Shown: positions 21,182 through 31,280 of the stretch, piece after piece | How positions within the stretch are numbered: the stretch's first letter is position 1 | Layout of the letters: each line of letters starts with the position of its first letter | Source: Streptomyces sp. P3 | Lineage (GTDB): Bacteria; Actinomycetota; Actinomycetes; Streptomycetales; Streptomycetaceae | DNA: 64,000 nt | Reading direction: 5' to 3' | Assembly (NCBI GenBank): GCA_016893485.2 | Contig: JAFEKX020000001.1 | Span: 6,403,501 to 6,467,500, forward strand | Program-made: the position numbers and the translations under genes | Notes under the pieces: model-generated | Told to the model about the DNA's origin: nothing | Databases searched by the model: none | Seen by the model: the letters and a program-made list of their open reading frames with translations, nothing else

Positions 21182-24100
21182 ATGCCCGCCCGTATCACCG
21201 ATCCCGACCAGCTCAAGGAGCTCCTCGGCATCCTCTTCACCCCGGAGCAGACGGCCTGCATCGTCGCGCCGCCCGCCCCGCAGGTGATCGTGGCCGGAGC
21301 CGGGTCGGGCAAGACGACGGTGATGGCGGCCCGCGTGGTGTGGCTGGTCGGCACCGGCCAGGTCGCCCCCGAGCAGGTCCTCGGCCTGACCTTCACCAAC
21401 AAGGCCGCCGGTGAACTCGCCGAGCGCGTCCGCAAGGCGCTCATCAAGGCGGGCGTCACCGACCCCGACGTCATCGACCCGGACAACCCCGGGTGAGCCC
21501 GTCATCTCGACCTACCACGCCTTCGCGGGCCGCCTCCTGACCGACCACGGCCTGCGCATCGGCCTCGAACCGACGGCCCGTCTGCTCGCCGACGCCACCC
21601 GCTTCCAGCTCGCCCGCGCGTGCTGCGCGAGGCCCCCGGCCCCTACCCGGCCCTCACCCGCTCCTTCCCGGACCTCGTCAGCGACCTCCTCACCCTCGAC
21701 GGCGAGTTGTCCGAACACCTCGTACGCCCCGAGGAGTTGCGCGCCTACGACGCCGAGCTGCTGCGCGATCTGGAGGGCCGCAAACTCACCAACGCCGAGC
21801 TGCGCAAGGTCCCCGAGGCGGCCGCCGCCCGGCGTGAACTGACCGAGCTGGTGAGCCGTTACCGGACCGCCAAGCGCGAGCGCGACCTGCTCGACTTCGG
21901 GGACCAGATCGCCCTCTCCGCGACCCTGGCCCGCACCCGCCCCGAGGTCGGCGAGATCCTGCGCGACGAGTTCCGGGTGGTCCTCCTCGACGAGTACCAG
22001 GACACCTCGGTGGCCCAACGCATCCTCCTGGCAGGCCTGTTCGGCGCCGGCACGGGCCACCCGGTGACCGCCGTCGGCGACCCCTGCCAGGCGATCTACG
22101 GCTGGCGCGGCGCGTCCGTCGCCAACCTCGACGACTTTCCTGAGCACTTCGCGCACGCCGACGGCCGCCTCGCCGCCCGCCAGTCGCTCAGCGAGAACCG
22201 CCGCAGCGGCGGCCGTCTCCTCGACCTCGCCAACAACCTCGCGGAGCCTCTGCGCGCCATGCACGCGGGCGTGGAGGCCCTCCGCCCGGCCCCAGGCGCC
22301 GAGCGCGACGGCATGGTCCGCTGCGCGCTGCTGCCCACCCACGCCGAGGAGATCGACTGGCTCGCCGACTCCATCGCCCATCTCGTACGGACGGGAAAGG
22401 AGCCCGGCGAGATCGCCGTCCTGTGCCGCACGGCCACCGACTTCGCCGAGATCCAGGGCGCCCTGGTCGCCCGTGACATCCCGGTCGAGGTGGTCGGGCT
22501 CTCCGGGCTGCTCCACCTCCCCGAGGTAGCCGACCTGGTCGCCGTCTGCGAAGTCCTCCAGGACCCCGGCGCCAACGCCTCCCTGGTCCGGCTGCTGACC
22601 GGCCCGCGCTGGCGCATCGGCCCCCGCGACCTCGCCCTCCTGGGCCGCCGCGCCCGCCTCCTGGTCGCGCACACGCGCGTGGTAGACGACGAGGACCCCG
22701 ACCGCCGCCTCGCCGAAGCCGTCGAGGGGTCGACCCCTCCGAGGTGATATCGCTCGCCGACGCCCTCGACACGTTCCTGGAGACCCCCTCTACGGCGCCG
22801 ACCGCACCGGGGACGACGACGGGCTGCCCTTCTCGCCGGACGCGCGCGTGCGCTTCGCCCACCTCGCCACCGAACTCCGCGACCTGCGCCGCTCCCTGTC
22901 CGACCCCCTGATGGACGTCCTGCACCGCGTCCTCGCCGTCACCGGCCTGGAGGTCGAACTCGCGGCGTCCCCGCACGCGTTGGCCGCCCGCCGCCGAGAG
23001 ACCCTGTCGAACTTCCTGGACGTCGCCGCCTCCTTCGCCGCGGGCGACGGCGAGGCCACCCTGCTCGCCTTCCTCGGCTTCCTGCGCACCGCCGCCCAGT
23101 ACGAGAAGGGCCTCGACAACGCCCTGCCCGGCGGCGAGAACACCGTCAAGGTCCTCACCGCGCACAAGTCCAAGGGCCTGGAGTGGGACGTCGTCGCCGT
23201 CCCCGGCCTGGTCACCGGGACCTTCCCCAGCAGCCAGGGCCGTGAGAAATGGACCGCCCAGGGCAAGGTCCTGCCGCACGCGCTGCGCGGCGACACCGCC
23301 ACCCTGCCCGACGTCGCGTCCTGGGACTCCAGAGGCCTGAAGGCCTTCCACGAGGCCATGAAGGACCACCAGCACACCGAGGAACTCCGCCTCGGCTACG
23401 TCACCTTCACCCGCCCCCGCTCCCTCCTCCTCGGTTCCGGCCACTGGTGGGGCCCCTCCCAGAAGAAGCCACGCGGCCCCTCCGACTTTCTGACGGCCCT
23501 GTACGACCACTGCGCGGCCGGCTACGGCGAGATCGAGGCCTGGGCGGACGAACCCGAGGAGGCCGAGGAAAACCCCGCCCTCCACACGGCCACCGCCGAC
23601 CAGGCCTGGCCGCTGCCCCTGGACGACACCGCGCTGGCCCACCGCCGCTCGGCGGCCCGGATGGTCCTCGACCACCTGGAGCACCTCGCCGCCCACGACG
23701 AGGACCACCCCGCCGCCAGCCACGACCCGCACACCGTTCCCGACGACCCGGACTGGCCCCCGCCACCCGAGGACGACGAACCTCCTTATGAAGAGCCCCC
23801 TTTCGGGAGCCTTCCTACGAGGAGTCCCTCCCCGAGACGGCAGCCGAAGAAGCCCTCCCGGAGGACGACCCCGCCGACTGGGAGGCCTGGAGCACGGACC
23901 GCCCGGCCGTCCCCACCAGGCGACGGCCCCGGACACCGCCGATCACTCCAGTCCGCCGGGGGCGCACGCCCGCACCCCGCCGATCCGCCCGGCACGTCCT
24001 CACCCCCGAGGAAGCCCGCGCCATCGCCTCCTGGGACCGCGACCTCGACGCCCTCACGGGCGAACTCCTGCGTGCCCGCCGAGGAGTCACCGACGTGCCC

Positions 24101-24742
24101 CTGCCGGCCTCCCTGACCGCCACCCAGCTGCTGCTCTTGGCCGCCGACCCGGACGCACTCGCGCAGGAACTCGCGCGCCCTCTGCCGCGCCCGCCGCAGC
24201 CCGCCGCCCGCCGGGGCACCCGCTTCCACGCCTGGGTGGAATCACGCTTCGAAGAGCTGACCCTGCCCATGCTCGAGCCGGACGAACTGCCCGGCAGCGA
24301 GGCCGAGATCGCCGACGAACGCGACCTCGAGGAACTCAAGGAAGCCTTCGAACGCACCGAGTACGCCCGGCGCACGCCCTACCGCGTGGAGACCCCCTTC
24401 CAGCTCGCGATCGCCGGCCGCGTCGTACGGGGCCGTATCGACGCCGTCTACAAAGAAGGCGAAGGCGACGAGGCGACGTACGAGATCCTCGACTGGAAGA
24501 CCAGCCGCACCCGCGCCGCCGACCCGCTCCAGCTCGCGATCTACCGCCTGGCCTGGGCAGAGCAGCAGGGCGTGCCCCTGGAGGCGGTCACGGCCGCGTT
24601 CCTGTACGTGCGCGGCGGCGAGGTCGTACGGCCGGAGAACCTCCCGGACCGAGCCGCGCTGGAGCGGCTACTGCTGGAAGAGCCGGGCGCGCAAGCAAAC
24701 TGTGAGGAACCGCCCACCGAGGATGTCAGTGCGGGCCGATAG
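21182..24742 (+). CDS. adnB: AdnB-like ATP-dependent helicase-nuclease (several frameshifts)
   Basis: Second subunit of the AdnAB motor-nuclease. ATG 21182. N-terminal UvrD-like motor: VIVAGAGSGKTT, LTFTNKAAGELAER, STYHAFAGRLL, Walker B VVLLDEYQDTSVAQ, GDPCQAIYGWRGA, LTAHKSKGLEWDVV and YVTFTRPRSLLL. The C-terminal nuclease domain has GTRFHAWVE, RGRIDAVYKE and EILDWKTSRT, the PD-(D/E)xK residues. Breaks near 21490 (two bases), 21620, 22727, 22785 and 23805 lie in C/G runs. A Pro/Glu/Asp-rich linker (about 23690-23990) joins motor and nuclease. It ends 10 bp before the dipeptidase gene, so transcription may continue. Confidence 0.87.
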
Positions 24743-24752
24743 GCTCGTGACC

Positions 24753-26164
24753 ATGAGCCACACCGTTGACAGTGCCGTCAGCGCGGTCCGCACGTACATC
24801 GAGCAGCACCGCGCGGTCTTCCTCGACGACCTCGCCGAGTGGCTGCGCATCCCGTCCGTCTCGGCGCAGCCCGACCACGCGCCCGACGTCCGGCGCAGCG
24901 CGGACTGGCTCGCCGCCGCACTCCGGACGACCGGCTTCCCGACCGTCGAGGTCTGGCTTACGCCGGGCGCCCCCGCCGTCTTCGCCGAGTGGCCCTCCGA
25001 CGACCCCGAGGCGCCCACGGTCCTCGTCTACGGCCATCACGACGTCCAGCCCGCGGCCCGTGAGGACGGCTGGGACAGCGAACCCTTCGAGCCCGTCGTC
25101 CGCGAGAACCGCCTCTACGCGCGCGGGGCGGCCGACGACAAGGGCCAGGTGTTCTTCCACACACTCGGCGTCCGCGCCCACCTCGCCGCCACGGGCCGCG
25201 CCGCCCCCGCCGTGCATCTGAAGCTGCTCGTCGAGGGCGAGGAGGAGTCCGGCTCCCCGCACTTCCGGGCGCTCGTCGAGGAGCACGCCGACCGGCTCGC
25301 CGCCGACGCCGTGATCGTCTCCGACACCGGCATGTGGTCCGAGGACACCCCACGGTGTGCACCGGCATGCGTGGCCTCGCCGAGTGCGAGATCCGGCTGC
25401 ACGGCCCCGACCAGGACATCCACTCCGGCTCCTTCGGCGGCGCCGTGCCCAACCCGGCGACCGCCGCCGCCCGCCTGGTGGCCGCCCTGCACGACGAGCA
25501 CGCACGCGTGGCCGTCCCCGGCTTCTACGACGGCATCGTCGAACTCACCGACCAGGAGCGCGAACTCTTCGCCCAGCTGCCCTTCGACGAGAAGGAGTGG
25601 TTGCGCACCGCCAAGTCGCACGCCACCCACGGCGAGGCAGGACACACCACCCTGGAGCGCATCTGGGCCCGCCCCACCGCCGAAGTCAACGGCATCGGCG
25701 GGGGCTACCAAGGCCCCGGCAGCAAGACGATCATCCCGTCCTGGGCCATGGTGAAGCTCTCCTTCCGGCTGGTCGCGGGCCAGGACCCCGACCACATCGA
25801 GCAGGTCGTCCGAGCCTGGGCCGCCCAGCAGGTGCCCGACGGGATCCGCCAGGAGATCGCCTTCAGCCCGGCCACGCGCCCGTGCCTGACGCCCCTGGAC
25901 CACCCGGCCCTGCAGTCCGTCGCCCGCGCCATGGGCCGCGCCTTCGAGAAACCGGTCCTCTTCACCAGAGAGGGCGGCTCCGGACCGGCCGCAGACCTCC
26001 AGGAAGTCCTCGGAGCACCCGTCCTCTTCCTGGGCATCTCCGTCCCCTCCGACGGCTGGCACGCCCCGAACGAGAAGGTCGAGCTCGACCTCCTCCTGAA
26101 AGGCGTCGAAACCACCGCCCACCTGTGGGGAGACCTCGCCGAAACCTGGCGCCACGCGCCCTGA
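24753..26164 (+). CDS. M20-family metallodipeptidase (one frameshift)
   Basis: Cytoplasmic zinc dipeptidase of the M20 (CNDP/PepV-like) family. Metal-site motifs are in order: VYGHHDVQP, AADDKGQVFFH, LLVEGEEESGSP, then the lid-domain RLHGPDQDIHSGSFGG and the C-terminal FTREGGSGPAADL and WHAPNEKVEL. ATG 24753 follows the adnB stop by ten bases. A lost C near 25351 (acccc) breaks the frame between MWSEDTP and TVCTGMRGLAECEI. Length of about 470 residues is normal. The substrate is probably a small peptide; no secretion signal is present. Its place between adnB and nudC looks like simple co-transcription rather than a shared pathway. Confidence 0.9.
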
Positions 26165-26318
26165 CGCCCCACGCGATCCGGAACGGCTACACGCGCGGGG
26201 CACACTGGAAGAACCGCCCCGCGCACCCCGTCCCCGCCGGACCCGGTCGCCTCCTGACCTACGTCCCGCTGAACCGCCCGCCGAAACAATCCGCATTGCC
26301 GGGGAGTTGGAAGCACCC

Positions 26319-27261
26319 GTGACCACCTGGACCGACCACACAGCCGACCGACCCATCTCGCTCACCGCCCCGAGCGGCATCGACCGAGCCGCCCACCACC
26401 GGCTCGACGAGGCCTGGCTCGCCGCGGCGTGGAGCCACCCCACCACCCGCTGCTTCGTGGTCTCCGGCGGCCAGGCCCTCATCGACGAGACGCCCGACGG
26501 CAGCACCGAACTCGTCATGACCCCGTCCTTCGAGGCCCCCTCACCGAGGCGCACCGCTACTTCCTGGGCACCGACGACGACGGCGTCAGCTACTTCGCCC
26601 TTCAGAAGGACGCGCTTCCCGGCCGTATCGACCAGTCGGCGCGGCCCGCGGGCCTGCGCGAGGCCGGCCTGCTGCTGTCGCCCCGGGACGCGGGCCTGAT
26701 GGTGCACGCGGTCGCCCTGGAGAACTGGCAGCGCCTGCACCGCTTCTGCTCGCGCTGCGGCGAGCGCACGGTGATCGCCGCGGCCGGCCACATCCGCCGC
26801 TGCCCGCCTGCGGCGCCGAGCACTACCCGCGCACCGACCCCGCCGTGATCATGGCCGTCACCGACGAGGAGGACCGCATCCTGCTCGGCCGCCAGGTCCA
26901 CTGGCCCGAGGGCCGCTTCTCGACGCTCGCCGGCTTCGTGGAGCCCGGCGAGTCCATCGAGCACTCGGTGCGCCGCGAAGTCTTCGAGGAGGCCGGCATC
27001 ACCGTCGGCCACGTCGAGTACGTCGCCAGCCAGCCCTGGCCCTTCCCGTCCAGCCTGATGCTGGGCTTCATGGCCCGCGCCACCTCGACCGACATCAACG
27101 TCGACGGTGACGAGATCCACGAGGCGCGCTGGTTCTCCCGCGAGGAACTGCGCGCCGCCTTCGAGTCCGAAGAGGTCCTCCCGCCGTACGGCATCTCGAT
27201 CGCGGCCCGCCTGATCGAGCTCTGGTACGGCAAGCCGCTGCCGACGCGGACCTTCGTCTGA
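26319..27261 (+). CDS. nudC: NADH pyrophosphatase NudC (two frameshifts)
   Basis: Hydrolyses NADH and related dinucleotides and may remove NAD caps from RNA. GTG 26319 was chosen; TTG 26307 is an alternative. It has the NudC zinc ribbon (CSRCG, then CGAEHYPRTDPAVI after a lost base near 26808), the Nudix box GFVEPGESIEHSVRREVFEE with AGI, and the NADH-specific SQPWPFPSS motif. The other break is near 26540. In mycobacteria nudC also sits between adnB and mycoredoxin/uvrD2, so the position supports the call. The ORF ends at 27261 and the methyltransferase starts 17 bp later. Confidence 0.92.
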
Positions 27262-27277
27262 GGCGACCGGGGCGCCG

Positions 27278-27924
27278 ATGACCGACCCCTACTGGAACCA
27301 CAACGTCCACTACCACCCTGTGGTGGTGGACGCGGTGCCAGAGGGCTGCCGTACCGCCCTGGACGTCGGCTGCGGCGACGGCCTGCTCGCGCGCAAGCTG
27401 GCGGGCAGAGCCGGTTCGGTGACGGGCGTGGACCGTTCGCCCGAGATGATCCGGCTCGCCCGCGTGGACGTGCCGGAGAACGTCACCTTCGTAGAGGCCG
27501 ATTACCTCGACGCACCTCACTCGCCGACCGCACCTCACTCGCCGACGGCACGTACGACTTCGTCAGCGCGGTCGCCGTCATCCACCACACGGAGTTCGAG
27601 AGCGCCGTGGCACGGCTGGTGAACCTGCTGGCCCCCGGCGGACGGCTCGTGATCGTCGGCCTGGCGTACAACAAGACGTTCCTGGACTGGATGATCAGCG
27701 GCTGCGGGCTGCCCGTGAGCCGGTTCCTGGCGCGACGGCACGGCGGGAAACTCGGACCCGTCGGCATGCCCGTCGAGGACACCCTCATGAGCTGGGGAGA
27801 GGCCCGCGCGAACGTCCGGCGCCTGCTGCCCGGGGCGCGGTTCCGGCGACGGCTCCTGTGGCGCTACATCGCCGTGTGGGACAAGCCGGCCGCGCCGGAG
27901 GAACGACAAGAGGGCGGCCCCTGA
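27278..27924 (+). CDS. Class I SAM-dependent methyltransferase (one frameshift at an 18-bp duplication)
   Basis: Small methyltransferase with motif I ALDVGCGDGLLARKLAG, GVDRSPEMIRLA and post-II FVEADYLD. Around 27510-27546 an 18-bp unit (CGCACCTCACTCGCCGAC) occurs twice in tandem and the frame changes; the other frame reads LADGTYDFVSAVAVIHHTEF, the normal motif IV region. C-terminus contains LLAPGGRLVIVGLAYNKTFL. The stop is inside the left arm of a terminator hairpin. Substrate unknown. The gene is immediately left of the att junction of the integrated element. Confidence 0.83.
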
Positions 27925-27942
27925 CCACAGGGCCGCCCTCTT
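27908..27942. terminator. Bidirectional terminator between the methyltransferase and the mycoredoxin 3' remnant
   Basis: AAGAGGGCGGCCC (27908-27920) pairs perfectly with GGGCCGCCCTCTT (27930-27942), loop of nine. It overlaps the methyltransferase stop. Before integration it separated that gene from the convergent mycoredoxin gene. Confidence 0.8.
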
Positions 27943-27965
27943 CGGAGTCACGCGCGGAGCGTCGT

Positions 27966-28052
27966 TCAGGCGCCGATCTTCTGCTTGACCTGGGCCAGCG
28001 AAGGGTTCGTGAGCGTCGAACCGTCCTCGAAAAGTACGGTCGGCACGGTCTG
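27966..28052 (-). pseudogene. Displaced native 3' end of the mycoredoxin gene
   Basis: Minus-strand reading gives QTVPTVLFEDGSTLTNPSLA then QVKQKIGA and stop, the C-terminal 28 residues of a Streptomyces mycoredoxin. Upstream of the Q codon the sequence no longer resembles mycoredoxin (it is element DNA). It has high third-position GC like the host, unlike the replacement tail at 39353-39450. It is the half of the original gene cut off by integration and has no promoter or start of its own. Confidence 0.85.
28048..28052. other. attL core (left junction of the integrated element)
   Basis: GTCTG on the plus strand (CAGAC on the mycoredoxin strand) is the only exact identity shared by both junctions. 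Left of it is native mycoredoxin, right of it element DNA. Very short identity is characteristic of serine-integrase crossover sites. Confidence 0.6.
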
Positions 28053-28122
28053 AAGCCTTCCCACCTCTCTGACCAGCGGTGATGTAAACGAGCCAGGGAA
28101 TGACGTCCCACTATGGCCCGTT

Positions 28123-28739
28123 TTATCTATCGCTGGACGCGTAGATGACCTCGGCAACCCCACCGGTGATCCCGGCTATCCATGCCTCAGGTAGTTCTGG
28201 TAGATCTGCTGGGCTTGGGATGTGGTCGCTTGGCTGACCATCAGGCTCGTACCACCTGTACTCAGAATCGGAAATCCTTGGGTGAGAGCTGGGGGCCACA
28301 ACCGCGTAGCGATAGTTGGGCGAGATGATGTCCACGCTCGGGCATCCTGGAACCTGTCCCGGCCACCCAAGCCCTCTGGAACCCGGTAGAAGTTGATGCG
28401 CGATGGCTGGTGGGGTCCACGTGCGGTGGAGCTATAAGAAGCGGGGAGAGCGCCCCACAGGGCTTCCTTGGCGGAAAGCTCGACCGCGCCGTTCTTCTCC
28501 TCATAGTCGTCAACGTCTATACCGATAACGTTTACAGGCATGCGGAGTCCGATGTTCTGGTCACCCATGCTATTGGAGGCCCAGGCCACGACTTGGTCAT
28601 CGCTCGGGTAGATACCCCTGTGGATCTTGCCAGTGAATCCGCTCACCAGGAGTCCCTTGTTCGGGCCCACAGGAAGAGTGCCTAGCCAATTAGCGTTTCG
28701 GTAATCCTGGTAGTTAGTTTCGAAGATACGTGATGTCAT
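28123..28739 (-). CDS. Bifunctional DNA primase/polymerase (prim-pol) N-terminal-domain protein (one frameshift)
   Basis: Element replication protein. ATG 28739 has a good Shine-Dalgarno (AGAAGGAG, 9 bases). The reading TLPVGPNKGLLVSGFTGK followed by NIGLRMPVNVIGIDVDDYEE is typical of the prim-pol fold, with acidic metal-binding residues in GIDVDD. A lost base near 28338 changes frame; the other frame continues VDIISPNYRYAVVAPSSHP and PEAWIAGI to a stop at 28123. About 205 residues, so only the prim-pol domain is present, without a helicase domain. It ends 70 bp from attL. A nearby iteron array may be its origin (inference). Confidence 0.75.
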
Positions 28740-28792
28740 TTTGCCTGACTCCTTCTGACCCGCCATCGGGTCGTTGGCTGATTTGGTGTGGA

Positions 28793-28969
28793 TCATCGTT
28801 TGGTGCTGGTCTTGAACATGTAGTCGGACAGCTTGTAGCCCCTGTTTTCCAGGTGCTCTGTGACTATGCGACGCAATAGCTCTCCATCGTCCAGTCCTTG
28901 GTCCGATGCGGAATCGTGTAGAGCGCGTGCGAGCCAATCCGGCATGCGGAAGCTCTTTGGGATCATCAT
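28793..28969 (-). CDS. Small ribbon-helix-helix-like protein, 58 residues
   Basis: Encodes MMIPKSFRMPDWLARALHDS and so on, ending KLSDYMFKTSTKR. An N-terminal beta strand (IPKSFRMPDWLARAL) followed by two helices (DDGELLRRIVTEHLENRGY) fits a CopG/Arc-type DNA-binding fold. It lies upstream of the prim-pol gene on the same strand, 53 bp away, so the two may be co-transcribed leftwards. The upstream region contains several GTTTAAAC/TAAACG motifs, candidate binding sites. A weak AGGA is the only RBS seen. Role as element regulator is inference. Confidence 0.6.
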   Translation of the reverse strand: MMIPKSFRMPDWLARALHDSASDQGLDDGELLRRIVTEHLENRGYKLSDYMFKTSTKR

Positions 28970-28998
28970 GTGGGTGTGTCCTATCTGTATGACGTGGT

Positions 28999-29316
28999 GT
29001 AAACGGGTTTTGGGCCAAAGGGAACCGGTCTCGGATGAGGAGACCGGCTTCCTCGATGAGGTTTAAACGTGGTGGCTGCGAGACCTTTTTCGTTCTAGTT
29101 ATATTTTACACCCTCATGTCCGTTTTGCTCTCGCGACCCGTCAACCTTAGTTGACGGAATTAGAGCGTTTAAACAAATGCAGATCAGAAGGCCCAGTCGC
29201 CCCTTGGATGAGCGCCGCAGGGTTACGCCATCACGGGACTTGAAAACCCGTCTGCGTCCCCGTGGAGCCTCCGCGGGGTAGGTCTCTTCCAAGACGACCG
29301 CAACGTGCCTTAAACG
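28999..29316. promoter_or_regulatory. Divergent regulatory region with repeated GTTTAAAC-type motifs
   Basis: Gap of about 370 bp between leftward and rightward genes. It holds TAAACG-type sites at 28999, 29061 (GTTTAAAC), 29167 (GTTTAAAC) and 29309, a GAGACCGGCTT-type inverted repeat near 29030, and AT-rich DNA around 29095-29110 suited to promoters. The same motif recurs elsewhere in the element (28084, 29408, 32238, 32328, 32593, 33529, 36119). Operator function is inference. Confidence 0.45.
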
Positions 29317-29342
29317 CCTCAGGCGGGAACGAGGAGCCGGAC

Positions 29343-29837
29343 ATGACCGCAGACTGGTGGGCGCGAGGACTTGCTTTGGCTGCTGGGGCTTCCTCAGCGA
29401 CAAACGTCGTTTACACGGCGCTCACATACCGACGCGTGGGCCCCAGAGTGAGTGTGAAGACATGGCGTGTTGCTCTAGCCCACGGGACAGCCGAAGATCC
29501 AAACGTGAAGCAGCTTCAGTACTCTCTGAGGTTCGCGAACTCGGGCACGACACCGGTGGCTGTCGAGCGGATTGAGTTGCTGTCCTACCGTAGAGAATTT
29601 TCCTGGAACCCTAGAAAATTCTGGCGTCGCTACGTGGAAGGACCGGGGTCAAGTATCAGCGGTTTACGCCAGACTGCCCAGACCGCCCCATGGTCCCTGG
29701 ACTCAGCGGGAGAGGTCTACCGGTTCTACGTGAACAAGGAAGCTCTTGAGGGCAAGGGGCCGCACCTGGGCTTCTCTGTGCTGCTGACCAATGGCGAGAC
29801 TGTGACTAGCGTGCCATTGAAGGATCATGAACGCTGA
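29343..29837 (+). CDS. Membrane-anchored phage-element protein, paralogue 1 of 4
   Basis: ATG 29343 follows GAGGAG. 164 residues: N-terminal hydrophobic helix (WWARGLALAAGASSATNVVY), then a positively charged YRRVGPRV turn, then a soluble, probably beta-rich domain with the family element RFANSGTTPVAVERIELLS. Not recognised by name. The same architecture occurs in the next two plus-strand genes and at 31281, making a tandem paralogue array. Few introduced frameshifts, moderate GC and codon use unlike the host. The likely location is the inner membrane with the domain in the cytoplasm (positive-inside rule). Confidence 0.65.
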   Translation: MTADWWARGLALAAGASSATNVVYTALTYRRVGPRVSVKTWRVALAHGTAEDPNVKQLQYSLRFANSGTTPVAVERIELLSYRREFSWNPRKFWRRYVEGPGSSISGLRQTAQTAPWSLDSAGEVYRFYVNKEALEGKGPHLGFSVLLTNGETVTSVPLKDHER

Positions 29838-29915
29838 GCCGGCCTGGTCACGGTTCAACCGCTAATGTTCCTCAAGTCGGTGTCGGGAGTGCCCCGTTGT
29901 GGGCATCATCGGTGC

Positions 29916-30400
29916 ATGTCGCTTCCAGCCATCGCCATCTTGATAGCCCTCGGCAGTCTGACGGTCACCGCGATAAACGTAGCGTTCACTGTGGCTACGT
30001 ACCGGCGAGGGCGTCACAAGGTGACTCTTTCGGTCTGGTATCACCGCATAGGCAGGAATCAACCCGGCTGGCGTATCAGGCTTTACAACAGGGGGCTATC
30101 CCCTGTGAGGGTAACGGCCATTAGGGTTTACGTTAAAGGGGCCTTTCATACCTACGGGACCGAAATTGTCGATGGGCAAGCTGGTCAAACTCTAGAGCCA
30201 TTCGATGGTCTGGTGTGGGTAGTCAAGCCAACTCGCTATTTTTCCATGCGCGAGCCCAAAAGATCCGGCTAGTAGCCGTGCTGGCAGACGGCTCTAAAGT
30301 TAAATCGAATCAGCTTAAAGCCGGGTTGCCACTTCTTACCATGTTGCCACCTGAATTTCCTCGACAACTTTCCTTCGATGACCTCGGAGAGGCGGAGTAG
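29916..30400 (+). CDS. Membrane-anchored phage-element protein, paralogue 2 of 4 (one frameshift)
   Basis: ATG 29916 (MSLPAIAILIALGSLTVTAI) begins with one membrane helix followed by TYRRGRHKVTLSVWYHRIG. The shared core appears as RLYNRGLSPVRVTAIRVYV. A base is probably missing in the T run at 30238-30243: frame 1 ends with a spurious stop at 30272, whereas the other frame continues HARAQKIRLVAVLADGSKV to GEAE and stop at 30400. The gene ends three bases before the start of paralogue 3. Function unknown; architecture is the same as its neighbours. Confidence 0.6.
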
Positions 30401-30402
30401 CC

Positions 30403-30870
30403 GTGTCTGCTGACTGGTGGGCTCGGGGAATCGCGCTAGGCAGCGCAGGAGTTACCGCGCTCAACATGGCGATTGCTTTCAGGGCCTATCAGCGTGTTCG
30501 TCCCAAAGTTATCGCAACGGTGGAGCACAGTTTTGGCGATTTTGAGGAGACTGCACCTGGTGAGTCTGTACACGTCATCGTGTGGGTCCTGCGGATCAAA
30601 AACCAGGGCGCCACAGCAATAGGCATAGAAGAAATCAGGGCGGTTGAGGAGTACGCACGCAGACGGTTACACCGCCAATTTTTTCGGTCACGAGACTACG
30701 GGTTTCTTGTCGGTCTGTTTGATGGCAGAACCTTTAGTGATCCGGTGAGGGTCGATCCCTTCAGCGGTAAGGTTTACAAGTACAGTACAAAAAGGTCAGC
30801 GATGGGCCGTCATGGGGACGGGCTCGCATATCGTTTTCAAGCTCGTGTTGACGACTGGTCAAGAAATTGA
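30403..30870 (+). CDS. Membrane-anchored phage-element protein, paralogue 3 of 4
   Basis: GTG 30403 directly follows the stop of paralogue 2 and is preceded by GGAGAGGCGGAG. 155 residues: ADWWARGIALGSAGVTALNM opens almost as in paralogue 1, then YQRVRPKVIATVEHSF and the shared core RIKNQGATAIGIEEIRAVE. The C-terminal half (YSTKRSAMGRHGDGLAYRFQ) is different from the others. Intact frame. The close spacing supports co-transcription of paralogues 1 to 3. No recognised domain. Confidence 0.65.
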   Translation: MSADWWARGIALGSAGVTALNMAIAFRAYQRVRPKVIATVEHSFGDFEETAPGESVHVIVWVLRIKNQGATAIGIEEIRAVEEYARRRLHRQFFRSRDYGFLVGLFDGRTFSDPVRVDPFSGKVYKYSTKRSAMGRHGDGLAYRFQARVDDWSRN

Positions 30871-30979
30871 ATGCCGGACAGAGTTCGATTCAACTAGGCT
30901 GGAATGACTATGCGTAGCCGTACATTTCCACCAGGGCAATTTGCTAGTCGTCATCGTCTTGGTAGCCAGGGCTCTTGGG

Positions 30980-31138
30980 CTACTGGCGATTGCGGCACGG
31001 CTCGAACGCAGCCAGGTACACGGTCCCTGTGAGGCTCTTTGCCTTGCGCCAATCGACATCCAGGAGATGTTCGCACTCGGGGCACAGAGGCCGGTAGGTG
31101 TCATGTTCTTCTTCAGTGATGTTGTGTTGTTCGCTCAT
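30980..31138 (-). CDS. Small hypothetical protein with a CPEC motif
   Basis: 52 residues from ATG 31138: begins MSEQHNITEEEHDTYRPLCP and includes CPECEHLL and a later lone Cys (FEPCRNRQ). GGAG lies only three bases before the start. It is on the strand opposite to the flanking paralogues. After the TAG at 30980 the frame could continue PKSPGYQDDD to a second stop, so the end may be slightly further left. Possibly a minimal metal-binding peptide; evidence is limited to composition and the motif. Confidence 0.4.
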   Translation of the reverse strand: MSEQHNITEEEHDTYRPLCPECEHLLDVDWRKAKSLTGTVYLAAFEPCRNRQ

Positions 31139-31280
31139 ATCTCCAAGGTAGGCCTCGACGTGACGGCGCGCTTGCTGAGCACGGATAGGTACGTCAGTCG
31201 GCACTCATTCGACTGCGGGACTAGTGCTGAGGTTCCTCAAGTCACCCTCTGGCTGGGCCTGTTGCGGGCATCCTTGGACC

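Noticed and set aside
30859..31104. Minus-strand open frame of 81 codons
   Set aside because: Overlaps the better supported CPEC ORF in another frame; low-complexity composition.
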